From: Pirellulaceae bacterium
GTDB lineage: Bacteria; Planctomycetota; Planctomycetia; Pirellulales; Pirellulaceae
Assembly: GCA_013002105.1 (NCBI GenBank)
Contig: JABDKS010000812.1
Coordinates: forward strand, 1-16,551
Direction: 5' to 3'
DNA: 16,551 nt
Shown one piece after another: positions 1 through 7,515 of the stretch. Within the stretch, counting starts at the first letter, position 1, and every line of letters begins with the position of its first letter. Under the pieces are notes generated by a model that worked only from the letters and a program-made list of their open reading frames with translations, made no database searches and was not told the origin of the DNA. The position numbers were made by a program, and so were the translations under genes.

Positions 1-2028
1 ATCTCGTACCTGCTTTTCGAAGTGATTTCGATACCGGTCGCGCTGCTGTGTGTCGGCTAGCCCCAATGGCATCGCTCGAAACGAGTCGACTCCCAGGTTG
101 CTTGTCATCATCACAATCGAATTGCGAAAATCAGCGATCCGACCCCGACCGTCGGTTAGTCGGCCCTCCCCGAGGACCTGCAATAACAGGTCAAAGACCG
201 ATGAATGAGCCTTTTCGAACTCGTCCAGCAAAACGAGGGAAAAGGGTTGGGCGCGAACAGCCGACGTCAACAAGCCTTCCGGATTGACCGCATCGCCAAT
301 CAAACGACCCACTGCGGACGGACTGGATAATTCGGACATATCGATTCGCACCAACCGCGATACATCACTGTAGATCAACCGGGCTAGCGACTTAGCCGTT
401 TCCGTTTTGCCCACACCCGTTGGCCCAATCAACATCAACGACGCCAGCGGACGATCGCCTCGCGACAAATCAGCAGCAAGCGTGGCAATCAAATCGACCA
501 GTGTCTTGATCACACCGTCTTGACCGAGCACCTGTGCGGCGAGTTGCTGATGGATACTTTCCAAATCAGGCCGCACCTGATCATCGACCAAGAACCGGGG
601 CAGTCCGGTTTGGCGTCCGAACGCTTCGATCACCTTGGCTTGCGTCAATGTCTCGCCATGACCCATTTCGCTCATCACGGCGTGGAAAAACGCTAGCGGT
701 CTGCCAGGGGCCGCAGCATCGGTTTGGAATCGTCGATGCAATCGATCCAACACTTGCAGTGCCTCGGGTTGGACTACGGGCAACTCGCGTGTTTCCTTTT
801 TGGCCTGCCGGATCGCTTGACGCTTTTGCTTGCCGCGTTTCTTCGGCCGACTCTTTTTCTTTCGTTTGCGTTTCAAGTCACGTCCAACGTCGACTGGTCG
901 CCACGCCGATGCGGCTTCTAACAAGATGGACCGCGTTTGCTCGGCCGCAGGTTCCTCGATGACCAGGGTTGTCAGTGCCGAAACCAAACGTGGCTCGGTG
1001 CGCTGCATTCGCGTCAACTGCTCGGGCGTGCATTCCAGTACGCTGATCATGCTGCCATCGGCCAACCGCGGAGCCAACAGCGCGCCGCAACCGCCACTGC
1101 CTCGCAACCGCCCCGACTCGCTGAGCTCGACCAGATTGCCCAGGTGAACCACCGAGGGATACTTGGCCGATTCGTCGGCCATTGCCAAAACCTGCTTTTG
1201 CCACATCCCAAAACCGGTTTGACCAGAGATCAGTCGCGACCCATCCGTGGCCCAGCATTGGACGTGCTTCATGTTGTAGCGGTCACGCGTACGCACCCAC
1301 TGATGAAAGATCGCTGTTTTGCCCACTCCATCCGGACCAACCAAAAGCACACTGCGAGCCTGGTCGACTGCCAGTAGTTGCGACAACAATTCGACCTCTT
1401 GCTCGCGATGATAGGCCGGCCGCAAGGAATTCCGTTTTAATCGTGTCGCGACGGCCTTGAGCGTCGGTGTCTTACTGGTCGGCTCTTCGGTACTCTGGCG
1501 GGCCAACTCTTGCGGAGTCGGCATCTCGATCTGCACTCGATCAATCGCTAGCTCTGAGGTTTCATAGTGATCTAACTCTGCCAAACCCTGCAACGTCCAA
1601 CTGCTCATGCGTCGAATGGCCGAACGAATCTGTTCGTTGACAAGTTTGTTGACGTCTGTGCCTGGGCTAGCGACAACCGTCAAATCAATCGTCGGCACAT
1701 AGGTAACGGTCAACGCATCGTCCTGCGACCAGACGAATGTATCGAAGTGAATCTCCATCGGCTGCCGCCAAGAGGACATCTTGCGGGGGGGCGCTATTTC
1801 GACATGCACGCGCTGACGCACGACCGGACCGCGAATCATCCGCGCAATCAACGCCGTACCAACAAATTGACGACAGGCTTTCACCACTCGCCGCTTGATC
1901 GCTCGGATTGCCTTGTCGCTGGTCGACGACGCCAAAACGTATTCGCAAAACCCAATCGGCCGGACCAGAGAAACCCCACCGTGACCAGTGATCACGAGAG
2001 GCAAATCGATCGTTACCGTTTGTGGCAT
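1..2028 (-). CDS. Clp/Hsp100-like AAA+ ATPase, two AAA domains, C-terminus cut by window edge
   Basis: The frame is open for 676 codons from ATG at 2028 to the window edge, so the C-terminus is missing. An in-frame TAA lies six codons upstream of the ATG; no clear Shine-Dalgarno is visible. Residues 1 to about 200 do not show the Clp N-terminal repeats. AAA domain 1 has Walker A GPDGVGKT at 231-238, but the expected Walker B acidic pair reads VVHLGN (293-298), and the usual ERRF arginine-finger area reads EPRLVSAL. A strongly basic linker follows at about 385-411. AAA domain 2 is canonical: Walker A GPTGVGKT (535-542), Walker B LVLLDEFEKA (598-607) and sensor-1 SIVMMTSNLG (637-646). Hsp100 proteins are hexameric ATP-driven unfoldases or disaggregases; domain 2 should power this one, while domain 1 may bind but not hydrolyse ATP (inference). 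Closest relatives by motif are ClpA/B/C/V; which one is not decidable here. Confidence 0.9.
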   Translation of the reverse strand, partial: MPQTVTIDLPLVITGHGGVSLVRPIGFCEYVLASSTSDKAIRAIKRRVVKACRQFVGTALIARMIRGPVVRQRVHVEIAPPRKMSSWRQPMEIHFDTFVWSQDDALTVTYVPTIDLTVVASPGTDVNKLVNEQIRSAIRRMSSWTLQGLAELDHYETSELAIDRVQIEMPTPQELARQSTEEPTSKTPTLKAVATRLKRNSLRPAYHREQEVELLSQLLAVDQARSVLLVGPDGVGKTAIFHQWVRTRDRYNMKHVQCWATDGSRLISGQTGFGMWQKQVLAMADESAKYPSVVHLGNLVELSESGRLRGSGGCGALLAPRLADGSMISVLECTPEQLTRMQRTEPRLVSALTTLVIEEPAAEQTRSILLEAASAWRPVDVGRDLKRKRKKKSRPKKRGKQKRQAIRQAKKETRELPVVQPEALQVLDRLHRRFQTDAAAPGRPLAFFHAVMSEMGHGETLTQAKVIEAFGRQTGLPRFLVDDQVRPDLESIHQQLAAQVLGQDGVIKTLVDLIATLAADLSRGDRPLASLMLIGPTGVGKTETAKSLARLIYSDVSRLVRIDMSELSSPSAVGRLIGDAVNPEGLLTSAVRAQPFSLVLLDEFEKAHSSVFDLLLQVLGEGRLTDGRGRIADFRNSIVMMTSNLGVDSFRAMPLGLADTQQRDRYRNHFEKQVRD

Positions 2029-2089
2029 GGGGATCGGGCTCGATTAGTCAGTGAAAAGAAGTCGACAAAACCAAATGGCGCGGAAAAAG

Positions 2090-2124
2090 CATCGATTCTG
2101 AGATTTCGAATCGATGACATCGAT
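2090..2124. promoter_or_regulatory. Overlapping inverted repeats, possible operator or leader hairpin
   Basis: CATCGATTC (2090-2098) and GAATCGATG (2108-2116) are perfect 9-bp arms with a 9-base spacer. The second arm also forms a 7-1-7 palindrome, ATCGATG-A-CATCGAT (2110-2124), so ATCGAT occurs three times in 34 bases. The cluster lies 62-96 bases upstream of the minus-strand ATG at 2028, where an operator or 5'-leader hairpin could act. Function is inference; ATCGAT is not rare in this window. Confidence 0.4.
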
Positions 2125-2144
2125 GGCGGGTTTTCGACTACGGC

Positions 2145-2199
2145 GGGGTTTCGACTCTGGGGTTTCGATCTGGGGCATAGACTCTGGGGCATAGACTCT
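2145..2199. repeat. 14-bp minisatellite, four units
   Basis: Four tandem units begin with GGGG: 2145-2158, 2159-2171 (13 bp), 2172-2185 and 2186-2199. The last two are identical (GGGGCATAGACTCT) and the first two carry GGGGTTTCGA. A fifth GGGG at 2200 starts a decayed copy. The repeat is non-coding and lies 117-171 bases upstream of the Clp-like start codon. Confidence 0.8.
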
Positions 2200-2742
2200 G
2201 GGGCTTCTCGGCTTCTCCCTCGACACGGCTCGGGAACAAAGGTTCAGTCTAAAGGCGCCGAACCGCGTGGCGCAGATTTGGCCGTCAGAATCCCTGTTTT
2301 TCTTTGCACGATTCCATTTGCAGTTCCGTGTTCCCAAGGCCGCCATCGAACCACACGCGTATTGCGATACACCTATGGGTTCTACGTGAGAATCACTCCG
2401 GCGGTTTTTCGTCGACCCTTTATGGGTGCTCCCAAGCCCGCCAGATCTACCGATTTGGGCCGGCCAGCCGCACGACGGCCCCTCTCGCACCCTCTGTGCT
2501 AGCACTCGTGTCCCGCACATGAGGTGCCACGCATGAGGTCCCGCGCGGAATGTCCGCTGATGGGCAATCACGCGATACCGCCGCAAAACTGTAGTCACCA
2601 ACCATTTTTGGCCGCGTCGGACCATCAAACCTGCCGCGCAAAGAAATCTCGTCCCGCCGACGCGATCCAGATCGGATACGAAATCCATCCAGCCATCGGA
2701 ACACGCATCCATTGACGTTGCCGGCCGAGCAAAAATATCGGC

Positions 2743-3267
2743 TCAATTTCTCCGCGGCACTTCGTCGTACTCGCTTTGAATATCCCGCGATGATCCCGCG
2801 GCGTATTTGGTCGCCGACTGCGTTGATTTTTCTAATAATCTCGCACAGGTGTTCCAACGCAACGTGGGATCGGGATCATCCGACGGTGCAAGCTCCATCG
2901 CCTTCTGGTAACTCTGCATCGCTTGGCGAATCCAGCTTTGTGCTGCCTGCTGGCCGCGACCAAGATTCAAATTCGCGCGGCCCCATCGTTCGTGAATGAT
3001 GCCTTGGTAATACGCGCGATGGTATTCGTTCTTCAGATTCCCCAGTGCTTCGTTGGCTGCCTCTAACGCCTGTGACATTTCATCGGGAAATTGGTCGGTC
3101 AAAGACAGCAGCAATTGCACCCACGCTTTTTCATTTTCCGGTTCCACTGCCAAGATATCTCGACAAATGCTCTCGGCCTGCGCCGGTTCATTAAGCAAGC
3201 GATAGTGGTCGGCCCGCTCATAGGCGCGGGCGAGCATGTCTTTTGAAAGTGGTCGAGGCTCGGGCAT
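2743..3267 (-). CDS. Small TPR-like protein
   Basis: 174 aa from ATG at 3267. This start is chosen over an in-frame GTG at 3276 because AGGTGA (3273-3278) lies 5 bases upstream of the ATG and would overlap the GTG. The protein is soluble and helical, with tetratricopeptide-like helix pairs: a helix with AYERADHYRLLNEP followed by AQAESICRDILAVEPENEKAW, a typical TPR pattern with the A..P spacing, and a later YQKAMELAPSDDPDP that looks like the end of another repeat. TPR modules are protein-interaction scaffolds; no partner is implied. There is no signal peptide or membrane segment. It lies between the sdh operon and the Clp-like gene, in the same direction, 124 bases after sdhB. It may be a read-through member of the sdh transcript, but nothing links its function to it. 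Confidence 0.85.
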   Translation of the reverse strand: MPEPRPLSKDMLARAYERADHYRLLNEPAQAESICRDILAVEPENEKAWVQLLLSLTDQFPDEMSQALEAANEALGNLKNEYHRAYYQGIIHERWGRANLNLGRGQQAAQSWIRQAMQSYQKAMELAPSDDPDPTLRWNTCARLLEKSTQSATKYAAGSSRDIQSEYDEVPRRN

Positions 3268-3272
3268 GAGAG

Positions 3273-3278
3273 TCACCT
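3273..3278 (-). promoter_or_regulatory. Ribosome binding site of the TPR gene
   Basis: AGGTGA on the minus strand sits 5 bases before the ATG at 3267. It decides the start in favour of ATG over the upstream GTG at 3276. Confidence 0.7.
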
Positions 3279-3391
3279 GGCAGACGAAGAGAGAATTCCA
3301 ACCAAACCGGTTCCAACTGGCTGAGTTCTATTCTAAAGCATCACCGTGGTGAAAGTAGCCGCGATCGACGGGATTCTGCTGAATCGTCGAA

Positions 3392-4159
3392 CTACGACGG
3401 GTCCTCTTTCTTCTTTTTCGGGCCCATGATTTTATGCAGAATGATTTTGATCGGATCGTAGTAGCGATCGACCACGCGCTCTTTCAGTGGGATGATGGCA
3501 TTGTCGGTGATCGTGATGTGCTCAGGACAAACTTTTGTACAACACTTCGTGATGTTGCAAAATCCGATGCCCTGAGATTTTTTGATGTCTTCCAACCGGT
3601 CTTCTTCGTCCAACGGGTGCATCTCCAGGGCCGCGTTGTAAACGAAGTATCGCGGCCCAATGAATTCCTCATGTTTGTGATGGTCTCGCAGCACATGGCA
3701 GACGTCTTGGCACAAAAAACACTCGATACACTTACGAAACTCCTGCACGCGTTCGACATCTTGCTGTTGCATGTTCCACGAGCCATCCTCGTTGTCCGGC
3801 TGTCGTGGTTGAAACGGCTTGATTTTTTCTTTGACGCGGTAATTCCAAGAGACGTCCGTCACCAGGTCCTTCATCAGCGGAAACGCCCGCATCGGCTCGA
3901 TCGTAATCGTTTGGGTCAGATCCATATCATTCAGCCGCGTCATACACATCAGCTTGGGCATCCCGTTGACTTCGGCCGAACAGGACCCGCACTTGCCCGC
4001 TTTGCAATTCCAACGGACCGCCAAATCGTTTGCGCTTTCGGCTTGGATCTGGTGTACCGCGTCCAGCACGACCATCCCCTCGGTGACGTCGGTCTGGTAT
4101 TCCACGAACTGACCTGATTCGCTGTCGCCGCGCCAGACTCTGAATGTGACGTTCGCCAT
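3392..4159 (-). CDS. sdhB: Succinate dehydrogenase iron-sulfur subunit
   Basis: 255 aa, usual for SdhB/FrdB. It carries electrons from the flavin in SdhA to the membrane subunit. All cluster ligands are present. [2Fe-2S]: Cys52, Cys57, Cys60 and Cys72, in CKAGKCGSC and KLMC. [4Fe-4S]: Cys144, Cys147, Cys150 and Cys211. [3Fe-4S]: Cys154, Cys201 and Cys207, assigned by alignment to E. coli SdhB. CxxCxxCxxxC is followed by His rather than the usual Pro, and there is an extra Cys206. The C-terminus is basic (PKKKKED). The start at 4159 is set by a one-base overlap with the sdhA stop (TAATG), with GAGGA upstream; the frame continues open far into sdhA but that extension is a shadow. Third gene of the operon, so translation is probably coupled to sdhA. 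Confidence 0.97.
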   Translation of the reverse strand: MANVTFRVWRGDSESGQFVEYQTDVTEGMVVLDAVHQIQAESANDLAVRWNCKAGKCGSCSAEVNGMPKLMCMTRLNDMDLTQTITIEPMRAFPLMKDLVTDVSWNYRVKEKIKPFQPRQPDNEDGSWNMQQQDVERVQEFRKCIECFLCQDVCHVLRDHHKHEEFIGPRYFVYNAALEMHPLDEEDRLEDIKKSQGIGFCNITKCCTKVCPEHITITDNAIIPLKERVVDRYYDPIKIILHKIMGPKKKKEDPS

Positions 4160-5982
4160 TACTTGTGTTCCTCGATGATTTGTTTTAACTCGGCGGGCAT
4201 TTCTGGAATCTCTTCCTGGACCACCTGCATCTGTCCATCGGGCCCTAGTCGCAGAACCGTATTGACGCCACTGAAACGGTCGTCTTTGTCCGGGTAGTCG
4301 TCGCGCGTGTGCGCACCGCGACTCTCTTTGCGAACGATTGCTGACCGGGCAACCGCCTCGGCCGACAACAACAGACTTTTCAAATCCAAGGCCGTGTGCC
4401 AACCCGGATTGTATTGTCGGTTGCCAGGGGCGCTGACCGTCTCGGCGCGCGTTTTCAGTTCCTCGATCGCACCAACCGCCTCGTGCAGTTCTTCCTCCTT
4501 GCGGATGATGCCGACTTTTTCTTGCATCATATCCTGTAATTCGTATTGAATTTGATAAGCGCCTCCAGCGATCTGGGCACGACTGGAATCCAACGGTGCC
4601 AGCGCTTCAGCGTACGCGTCTTTGACGGCGTCGTCGCTGATCGATGACTGCGGATTCTCTTTGGCAAACTTGGCCGCATGCTCGCCGGCCAGCTTGCCAA
4701 AGACGATTAAATCCGAAAGTGAATTTCCGCCCAGCCGATTGGCCCCGTGCAAGCCCGCCGCACATTCGCCCGCGGCAAACAATCCTGGGACGGTCGACAT
4801 CTGGCTCTCGCCGTTGACGCGAATGCCGCCCATTACGTAGTGCGTTGTCGGACCGACTTCCATCGGTTCCTTGGTGATGTCGATTCCCGCCAATTCTTTG
4901 AACTGGTGGTACATGCTGGGGAGCTTCTTTTTGATGTGCGCTTCGGAATTGGGAATTCTTTCCTTGATCCAGGCGATATCCAGAAAGGCACCACCGTGTG
5001 GCGAACCGCGGCCTTCGCGAACCTCTTTCAAAATGCAACGGGCCACATGATCACGCGTCAGTAACTCGGGCGGCCGGCGCGCTTCGCGATCGGTTTTGGT
5101 GACATACCGCCAGCCCTCTTCGGGGTTGTCTGCCGTGGAACTTTTGTAGTTATCGGGGATATCGCCGAACATGAATCGCTCCCCGTCGCTGTTCTTCAGG
5201 ATGCCGCCTTCACCGCGAACGCCCTCGGTGACCAAGATCCCCCGCACACTCGGTGGCCAAACCATTCCCGTGGGATGGAACTGGACAAATTCCATGTCGA
5301 TCAAATCGGCACCGGCGTAATAAGCCAACGACTGTCCGTCGCCGGTGTACTCCCACGAATTACTGGTGATTTTGAAGGCTCGTCCGATCCCGCCGGTTGC
5401 CATCACCACCGCTTTGGCCTTGAACAATTTGAATTTGCCCAGCTCGCGCGAATAGGCTAACGCGCCGACCACGCGATCGCCGTCTTTGAACAACCGAGTC
5501 ACCGTGCATTCCATGTGCACATCGATGCCTTGGTGAACCCCGTGGTCCTGCAACGTGCGAATCATCTCCAAACCGGTGCGGTCGCCGACGTGGGCCAAAC
5601 GGGGATGCGCATGGCCGCCGAAGTTACGTTGCATGATCTTGCCCGACTTGGTGCGATCAAACACGGCACCCCAAGCCTCGAGTTCACGCACCCGGTCAGG
5701 CGCCTGCTGTGCGTGCAGCTGAGCCATTCGCCAGTTGTTGATGTAGTAGCCACCCCGCATCGTGTCGGCGAAGTGGGTCCGCCAAGAATCGCGTTCGTCC
5801 ACGTTCGCCAGCGCTGCGGCCATGCCGCCTTCGGCCATCACCGTGTGCGCTTTGCCCAACAGTGATTTGCAAACCAGTCCTACCGATACCTCTTGCGCGG
5901 AGGCTTCGATCGCCGCGCGAAGTCCCGCCCCGCCGGCTCCGATGACCAGTACATCATGTTCGATCGTCTCAAAATCGGTCAT
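4159..5982 (-). CDS. sdhA: Succinate dehydrogenase flavoprotein subunit
   Basis: 607 aa. It oxidises succinate to fumarate in the TCA cycle and feeds electrons into complex II on the cytoplasmic face of the membrane. Visible motifs: FAD dinucleotide-binding GAGGAG at 15-20; His46 in KAHTV, the position of the covalently flavinylated histidine; HPTG at 236-239; TEGVRGEGG at 252-260 with the catalytic Arg256; His381; GANRLGGNSL at 413-422 with the substrate-binding Arg416. The C-terminal capping and helical regions are complete. The start is the ATG at 5982, sharing one base with the anchor-gene stop (TGATG), with AGGA 7 bases upstream; an open extension to 6225 is rejected because it overlaps the anchor gene. 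Gene order anchor-SdhA-SdhB and the sequence style recall mycobacterial Sdh1 rather than E. coli SdhCDAB. Confidence 0.98.
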   Translation of the reverse strand: MTDFETIEHDVLVIGAGGAGLRAAIEASAQEVSVGLVCKSLLGKAHTVMAEGGMAAALANVDERDSWRTHFADTMRGGYYINNWRMAQLHAQQAPDRVRELEAWGAVFDRTKSGKIMQRNFGGHAHPRLAHVGDRTGLEMIRTLQDHGVHQGIDVHMECTVTRLFKDGDRVVGALAYSRELGKFKLFKAKAVVMATGGIGRAFKITSNSWEYTGDGQSLAYYAGADLIDMEFVQFHPTGMVWPPSVRGILVTEGVRGEGGILKNSDGERFMFGDIPDNYKSSTADNPEEGWRYVTKTDREARRPPELLTRDHVARCILKEVREGRGSPHGGAFLDIAWIKERIPNSEAHIKKKLPSMYHQFKELAGIDITKEPMEVGPTTHYVMGGIRVNGESQMSTVPGLFAAGECAAGLHGANRLGGNSLSDLIVFGKLAGEHAAKFAKENPQSSISDDAVKDAYAEALAPLDSSRAQIAGGAYQIQYELQDMMQEKVGIIRKEEELHEAVGAIEELKTRAETVSAPGNRQYNPGWHTALDLKSLLLSAEAVARSAIVRKESRGAHTRDDYPDKDDRFSGVNTVLRLGPDGQMQVVQEEIPEMPAELKQIIEEHK

Positions 5983-6803
5983 CAAAAAATCCTGAAGTCG
6001 TACCAAATGCCCATCGAACAAAGACGAACGTAAACGTCGGAGAAGGCGACCCAAATCAAACTGACCCAAGCCCAATGCATGTGCCATTGATTCAAACAAC
6101 TCACGCAGTCGTAGCACTTCGTTTGCACCGGCTTGCCCGAAAACTTGTCGCGGTACCCACCGATCAAATGCCGCAACGAATGGCACCCGGTCGTATAGCC
6201 GGTCAAAAACATCACGTTCAAACACAGCACAAGCGTGCCGACACCCACTCCAAAATCAGTGAACGTACCATTGCCATCGTCATCGAACCAAAACGCCAAG
6301 TACGCGTCGTAGGCAAGGATGCACAAAAACAACAATGCGAAATACAAGAAGTAACGATGGATGTTTTGCAGAATCAACGGAAAGAATCTCTCTCCCCAAT
6401 AACTCTTGCGCGGCTCGCCAACCGCACACGCCGGCGGATCGGACCAGAACGCCTTATAGTACGCACCGCGATAGTAGTAACACGTCATCCGGAACCCTGC
6501 CGGGAACGGCAAAATCAACAGCGCTGGCGAGAACGGGATGAAACTGGGCCACCACGTCGGCTTGGGTCCGAACCAACTGTGATGCGTATCACCCCACAAC
6601 ACCGGTGCATAAAACGGCGACAGGTAGTTTTTGTGCGTGTAGTGCGCGTTTTGGAATGCTGCCCAATTCGCGTAGACCACGAACGCCGATAGCACCACGA
6701 ACACGATCAGCGGAACGACCCACCAAGTATCCCGCCGATACGTCTGACCCCAGCTTCGTTGGTTCAGGCCTTGTTGTTCCAGACCTTGTACGTCTCCTGC
6801 CAT
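5982..6803 (-). CDS. sdhC: Succinate dehydrogenase membrane anchor, Sdh1/type-F-like
   Basis: 273 aa, one large anchor instead of separate SdhC and SdhD. About five membrane segments: roughly 28-50, 88-105, 149-173, 183-205 and 243-262. It hands electrons to quinone. Cys and His are unusually abundant near membrane ends: Cys108 (TCYYYR), Cys126 (PPACAV), His149 (NIHRYF), Cys207, His208 and His212 (GCHSLRH), and a CxxCxxC at 230-236 followed by His241 and His243. From memory, mycobacterial Sdh1 has a membrane-embedded Rieske-type [2Fe-2S] cluster in its anchor, so some of these may be cluster ligands; I cannot assign which. The start ATG at 6803 has GAAAGG 7 bases upstream. First gene of the operon, 1-base overlap with sdhA. 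The two-haem anchor of Bacillus/Wolinella type is an alternative reading, but size and motifs fit less well. Confidence 0.9.
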   Translation of the reverse strand: MAGDVQGLEQQGLNQRSWGQTYRRDTWWVVPLIVFVVLSAFVVYANWAAFQNAHYTHKNYLSPFYAPVLWGDTHHSWFGPKPTWWPSFIPFSPALLILPFPAGFRMTCYYYRGAYYKAFWSDPPACAVGEPRKSYWGERFFPLILQNIHRYFLYFALLFLCILAYDAYLAFWFDDDGNGTFTDFGVGVGTLVLCLNVMFLTGYTTGCHSLRHLIGGYRDKFSGKPVQTKCYDCVSCLNQWHMHWAWVSLIWVAFSDVYVRLCSMGIWYDFRIF

Positions 6804-7113
6804 CGCTCAGCCTTTCAGCTACGGTCGTTGCGGCATCCTCGATTCGCGGAAACCCGTGAATTGACGACGAGTTTGAAGCACGCGAAGACCGCTGTCAAAC
6901 TTTTGCTCTTTCGGGCGACATCCCGCGATGATCGAGTAGACAGCCGTAAGCCAACTAGTCGTCCTCGTTGCTAGCTGCTCGAGTTGATACAGCCCCGTCA
7001 GAGACGTCAGCGGCGTCCGACCCTAGAGTTCGCTCGGAACTCCGAGCTCGAAAACCAGCGGCCCAACCATCGTTCCAAACCTGGAACTGTCGTGCCTCTG
7101 ATCCATTGGAGTG
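6804..7113. other. 310-bp non-coding interval upstream of the sdh operon
   Basis: Separates the lipoprotein gene from the sdh operon. It holds the candidate sdh promoter (6870-6898) and a perfect 6-bp hairpin, GAGTTC (7026-7031) / GAACTC (7037-7042) with a 5-base loop, downstream of the lipoprotein gene. No T-run follows the hairpin on the minus strand, so it is a weak terminator candidate at best. Open frames here look like chance. Confidence 0.5.
6870..6898 (-). promoter_or_regulatory. Candidate sigma70-type promoter of the sdh operon
   Basis: On the minus strand a perfect TTGACA (6893-6898) is followed after 17 bases by CAAACT (6870-6875), which matches only three of six bases of TATAAT. 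The predicted leader to the sdhC ATG at 6803 is about 60 bases. Position and -35 box fit; the -10 box is poor. Confidence 0.3.
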
Positions 7114-7449
7114 TCACATGAATTGTCCGTTGTGCGCCGACAATTGTCCAACCACGTAACCACGCAGAAAGTGCTGCCGATCGTCCTGCTGATAAGCAAT
7201 CGTGCGTGGCAATTGCACGATCACCGATTCATGCATCGCGGTCGGTTCAGCCGGATCGGGGACCGCGCGAATCGTTTCCCCCAATCGCAAGACCGGCTCA
7301 TGCGCCAGCAGTCCGCCGAGATGCGACCGAAACGTTACCGATCGAATCTCCTCCTTGCCACGCTCCTTGTCAGCGGGACGCTGCGAAACCGGCCGTTGGC
7401 AACTTGCGAACAAAAGAGCAATCGATGATGCGAACACTAGCAATCTCAT
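7114..7449 (-). CDS. Small putative lipoprotein
   Basis: 111 aa, no recognised family. The N-terminus is a lipoprotein-type signal: MR, a hydrophobic stretch, then LLFASC with Cys17 as the likely lipidated residue; Phe at -3 makes the lipobox imperfect. The mature part is polar, with no obvious domain. The start is well supported: AAGGAG (7457-7462) lies 7 bases before the ATG at 7449, which raises confidence that this short frame is a real gene. The next gene upstream (7516-7953) also encodes an exported protein, 66 bases away in the same direction, so the two may be co-transcribed. Probable location is the membrane surface or periplasm. Confidence 0.75.
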   Translation of the reverse strand: MRLLVFASSIALLFASCQRPVSQRPADKERGKEEIRSVTFRSHLGGLLAHEPVLRLGETIRAVPDPAEPTAMHESVIVQLPRTIAYQQDDRQHFLRGYVVGQLSAHNGQFM

Positions 7450-7515
7450 CAGGACTCTCCTTCGAAAACGGCGCTAGTAAATGAAACTCAACAAACTCTA
7501 AAGGCGATCAGTATT

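Larger units (their letters stand above)
2029..2742. other. 714-bp non-coding interval upstream of the Clp-like gene
   Basis: Long open frames cross this interval on both strands, but their products are rich in Arg, Cys, Ser and Trp with no motif, and they overlap one another, so I treat it as non-coding. It holds an inverted-repeat cluster (2090-2124) and a 14-bp minisatellite (2145-2199), both inside the likely 5' region of the minus-strand Clp-like gene. The rest, about 2210-2742, shows nothing I can name. Confidence 0.6.

Noticed and set aside
1747..2502. A 251-codon plus-strand open frame
   Set aside because: It runs antisense to the start of the Clp-like ATPase, whose protein motifs are unmistakable, and then into non-coding sequence.
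2044..2712. A 222-codon open frame on the minus strand, overlapped by other long frames on both strands
   Set aside because: The composition is rich in Arg, Cys, Ser and Trp, there is no motif, no ribosome binding site, and it runs through the minisatellite and inverted repeats. Typical chance frame in GC-rich intergenic DNA.
4160..4402. N-terminal extension of SdhB
   Set aside because: The SdhB family starts at the ATG at 4159; the extension is a shadow of sdhA in another frame and lacks any SdhB homology.
5983..6225. N-terminal extension of SdhA
   Set aside because: It lies inside the anchor gene in another frame; the FAD-binding motif starts 15 residues after the ATG at 5982, as in other SdhA.
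7026..7042. Hairpin GAGTTC/GAACTC as a Rho-independent terminator of the lipoprotein gene
   Set aside because: Short stem and no T-run on the minus strand.
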